Assembly (NCBI GenBank): GCA_045534095.1 | Contig: JAZSJA010000096.1 | Location: 1 to 23,345 of the forward strand | Source: UMGS1279 sp045534095 | Lineage (GTDB): Bacteria; Bacillota; Clostridia; Oscillospirales; Acutalibacteraceae | Reading direction: 5' to 3' | Length of the DNA stretch: 23,345 bases | Part shown: one piece after another, positions 22,201-23,345 of the stretch | Numbering within the stretch: position 1 is the first letter of the stretch | Layout of the letters: each line of letters opens with the position of its first letter | Notes under the pieces: model-generated | The model's input: only the letters and a program-made list of their open reading frames with translations | What the model was told of the DNA's origin: nothing | Database searches by the model: none | Made by a program: the position numbers and the translations under genes

Positions 22201-23345
22201 TCGTAACATTTTAACAGGTGCCGGCAGTTTTGAAAATTATGGTGCAGAAAAAAGCCTTCGTGTTTCTCCAGCCGGTGCAGGTGTACTTCCTGAAGGCGAA
22301 AAATGGGGTATGTGGAGTAAATGGCCCACCAATGATGAGGTTACAGGCGGCTATGAATGTGAATCTACAAACGGTTCAATGGTTGTTACATCAGGTACAC
22401 AGATCGGCATAAAATACCTTTCATCCCTTTCCTGGAGTGATGAATCACAGCAGTACACCAGTTCAACTGCCATAACCACTCTTGCCCCCTTAGATGGCAA
22501 TAAAATGCTTAGACTTGCTGCTCCTTTCCGTTCGGCGATTCGTAAGATTGATAATCTTAATCCCAACACTAACTACACATTAAGTTTTTATGTATGGAAT
22601 CCCGACAGATGGAACGCTTTACACACTGCCGTTATAACCGATACCTTGGAGCTTGAAACCTACAAGCTAACCGGTGCTAACAGCAAAACTTACGCTTCCT
22701 TTGATAGCATTATGCCGGCTAAAGATACTAACGATAGTGGTCTTGATGCCAAACATCCCGTTAGAGAATGGCAAAAAATCACCTTCAACTTCACAACAGA
22801 TGAAGATGATGAATACCTATATTTACACCTGGGTCTTACAAGAAAAGATGTTTCCGGTGCAGCGGGATACGTTTATATTGATAATCTTATTTGCTACGAA
22901 AACGTATTTGAAAATATGGGTAATGCAATTCGTGCAAAGGATTCAGCCCTTCGCTTTAAATACTCAGTTGGCAATGAGTTCTTAACCGAGTATTATAAGG
23001 GCTCAGAGATGAACAAAATAGGTCTTATCGCAGCTCCTACATCCGCAATAAATGATTCCTTTACCGTTGATGGCGACTATATATTAAAAGACGTAGAGGA
23101 TAACAATTTCGAGTATGTAGACGGTGATAACCGCTCAACCTACTTTACGGCAGCTCTTTACAATATTGGCAGAATTGATGCCAGAATGGATTATAATCGT
23201 TATGCCAAGGATTACACCGTTCGTTTCTATGTTGTTTACCAAAGAGAGGATGGAACCCAGTTTATAATTTATGGCTACGCCGTTACCGCAAATGTTTTTG
23301 ACGTAATGTATACTATTAAGTTAAACGGCACCGATAAAGAGGATA
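19214..23345 (+). CDS. Large secreted modular protein with carbohydrate-binding-like and InlB-type repeats (partial)
   Basis: The frame starts at an ATG behind GGAGGT and is still open at the window end, giving at least 1377 residues. A signal peptide (MKKFLALTLSLLILVSTIVV) ends with cleavage expected after ASA at residue 29. Four modules of about 160-175 residues follow (near 32-204, 274-437, 505-665, 736-906). Each has a WPxKC-like motif (Trp106, 346, 577, 808) and a late TNDTDxSYxxFFK strand, suggesting beta-sandwich binding domains. Each is followed by an InlB B-repeat/Flg_new-like domain (205-273, 438-504, 666-735, and a diverged fourth at 907-994), recognisable by GDTVTYTATPN and GWYKNG. 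A CBM4/9-like module (997-1230) and another beta-rich domain (ALRFKYSV onward) come next. No catalytic motif is visible so far. It starts 15 bases after the XRE-GH51 stop, so co-expression is likely. Adhesin, glycan-binding scaffold or the front of a larger enzyme are all possible. Confidence 0.85.
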   Translation, partial: MKKFLALTLSLLILVSTIVVGFTGITASAETDRSVVDLNDASKWVTNTYKPSMKLTAVTEDDFSALKAESADYQSMYAEVELKPSTDYAFLFDFKSSLKIENIQIWPTKCEPTFTSDGSVTYNKENYTTADRILFTGDYGGNNTFSNQNNHTDPLIWYNDNVISFKTNDSDASYRIFFKFNKVVNSEISTAKTFIFKNAYVKQTADAKAVVKGNGSVTVSKEVAYVGDTVTYTATPNEGEVFYGWYKGENLVSVDSTYETTLLAYETAITARFSTINLMNIALWGKSTGRSSIQITEAVEDDYNTIKTYDTQYAYVFINMELKPDTEYQIDFDFKSAYKFDCYEIWPTKCNCKPNSEGNVAPGDGYTTSDRLTVNHNYFGDKTDNINWYENNSITFKTNGTDSSYQLFFKYGGVRDSATNATKSTFFKNFTVKEKVLASATALGNGSATVSKTAGLYGDTVTYTATPNDGENFLGWYKNGVLVSADAIYNTTLVSGDNALIAKFSTNSLMNVAVWGESPSRGSIQITEAVEDNYNTIKVYDIQYAYFYVNMELKTNTTYKLSYDYKTDYKPEYVDIWATKCGAKPKSDGNVGPGDGYTDNDKLLRKYLSNSNLDNKVWYENNTLEFTTNDTDTSYQFFMKFGGFVNDDAETTKSVYFKNFKVSEPVSATANTFGNGTATASPADGAVGDTATYTATPAANESFVGWYNNNFELVSKDAEYSEILVSGDNKLTAYFTTKDNMNITSWHANPLRSDMRVLEATENGEKVISATNIRYNQYSLDMLLEPNTEYKLTFDFKSPLMFERIEVWPIKCEPAANSEGNVTYNKEKYTDADRILLKGGYDSSNNLSTMVGHTSDTEWYNKTSVSFTTNDTDVAYKLFFKMNNWVDTNITTPNAAYFKNLSVVKAYNQVVDFPIIGEDINGNILGASSEFSTAETIKTENADGTVTAKVLYTTDDANMVIFKGWYESDTFRSGDEAYTFSADEVNADNLVAKFVSRNILTGAGSFENYGAEKSLRVSPAGAGVLPEGEKWGMWSKWPTNDEVTGGYECESTNGSMVVTSGTQIGIKYLSSLSWSDESQQYTSSTAITTLAPLDGNKMLRLAAPFRSAIRKIDNLNPNTNYTLSFYVWNPDRWNALHTAVITDTLELETYKLTGANSKTYASFDSIMPAKDTNDSGLDAKHPVREWQKITFNFTTDEDDEYLYLHLGLTRKDVSGAAGYVYIDNLICYENVFENMGNAIRAKDSALRFKYSVGNEFLTEYYKGSEMNKIGLIAAPTSAINDSFTVDGDYILKDVEDNNFEYVDGDNRSTYFTAALYNIGRIDARMDYNRYAKDYTVRFYVVYQREDGTQFIIYGYAVTANVFDVMYTIKLNGTDKED
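19307..22195 (+). repeat. Four tandem two-domain modules inside the secreted protein
   Basis: The coding DNA repeats with a period of about 690-720 bp. InlB-like parts lie at 19826-20032, 20525-20725, 21209-21418 and 21932-22195, and the WPxKC motif codons begin at 19529, 20249, 20942 and 21635. Modules 1 and 4 share the YNKEKYTDADRIL-type loop, while modules 2 and 3 share a PGDGYTxxDxL loop and ITEAVEDxYNTIK. So copies 2 and 3 are the closest pair, and 1 and 4 belong to another subtype. Confidence 0.85.

Overview
The window looks like a chromosomal segment from a low-GC, Gram-positive, Clostridia-type anaerobe, probably a gut member of the Oscillospirales/Ruminococcaceae-like groups. The reasons are AT-rich DNA with AGGAGG-type ribosome sites, a glgB-glgC-glgD-glgA cluster (GlgD is typical of Firmicutes), a spore-germination protein (YpeB), a heterodimeric ABC exporter of Firmicutes type, and secreted proteins with Clostridia-style repeat modules. 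The taxonomic call is inference from gene content only. No tRNA, rRNA, CRISPR array, transposase or phage gene was seen.

Layout. (1) 1-631: the 3' end of a probable glycoside hydrolase gene (+), closed by a strong terminator. (2) 669-5301, all on the minus strand: ypeB; a 450-bp gap holding a degenerate tandem repeat; then a tight operon read prmA -> prfB -> eight-helix membrane protein. (3) 5447-6956: a divergently transcribed MATE-family exporter with its own promoter and terminator. (4) 7121-12988: the glycogen operon glgB-glgC-glgD-glgA, driven by a promoter lying inside a 19-bp inverted repeat and ended by a terminator. (5) 13026-16888: a further copy of the dispersed repeat, a consensus promoter and two overlapping genes for the halves of an ABC exporter. 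(6) 16993-23345: a gene encoding an unusual fusion of an XRE-type DNA-binding domain to a GH51-like arabinofuranosidase, followed 15 bp later by a very large secreted, multi-modular protein that runs off the window.

How the genes work together. glgC makes ADP-glucose, glgA polymerises it, glgB branches the chain, and glgD is probably a non-catalytic partner of glgC. The two ABC halves form one transporter with one intact and one degenerate ATP site. The last two genes look co-transcribed. An intracellular enzyme that also carries a DNA-binding domain sits in front of an exported protein built of carbohydrate-binding-like modules, so the fusion could report arabinoside breakdown to the promoter of its own operon. 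This is the most unusual feature of the window. The fusion is visible in the sequence; its regulatory role is inference.

Several promoters (MATE, glgB, ABC, the fusion gene, prmA) share a TGn extended -10 element, and several genes use TTG starts.
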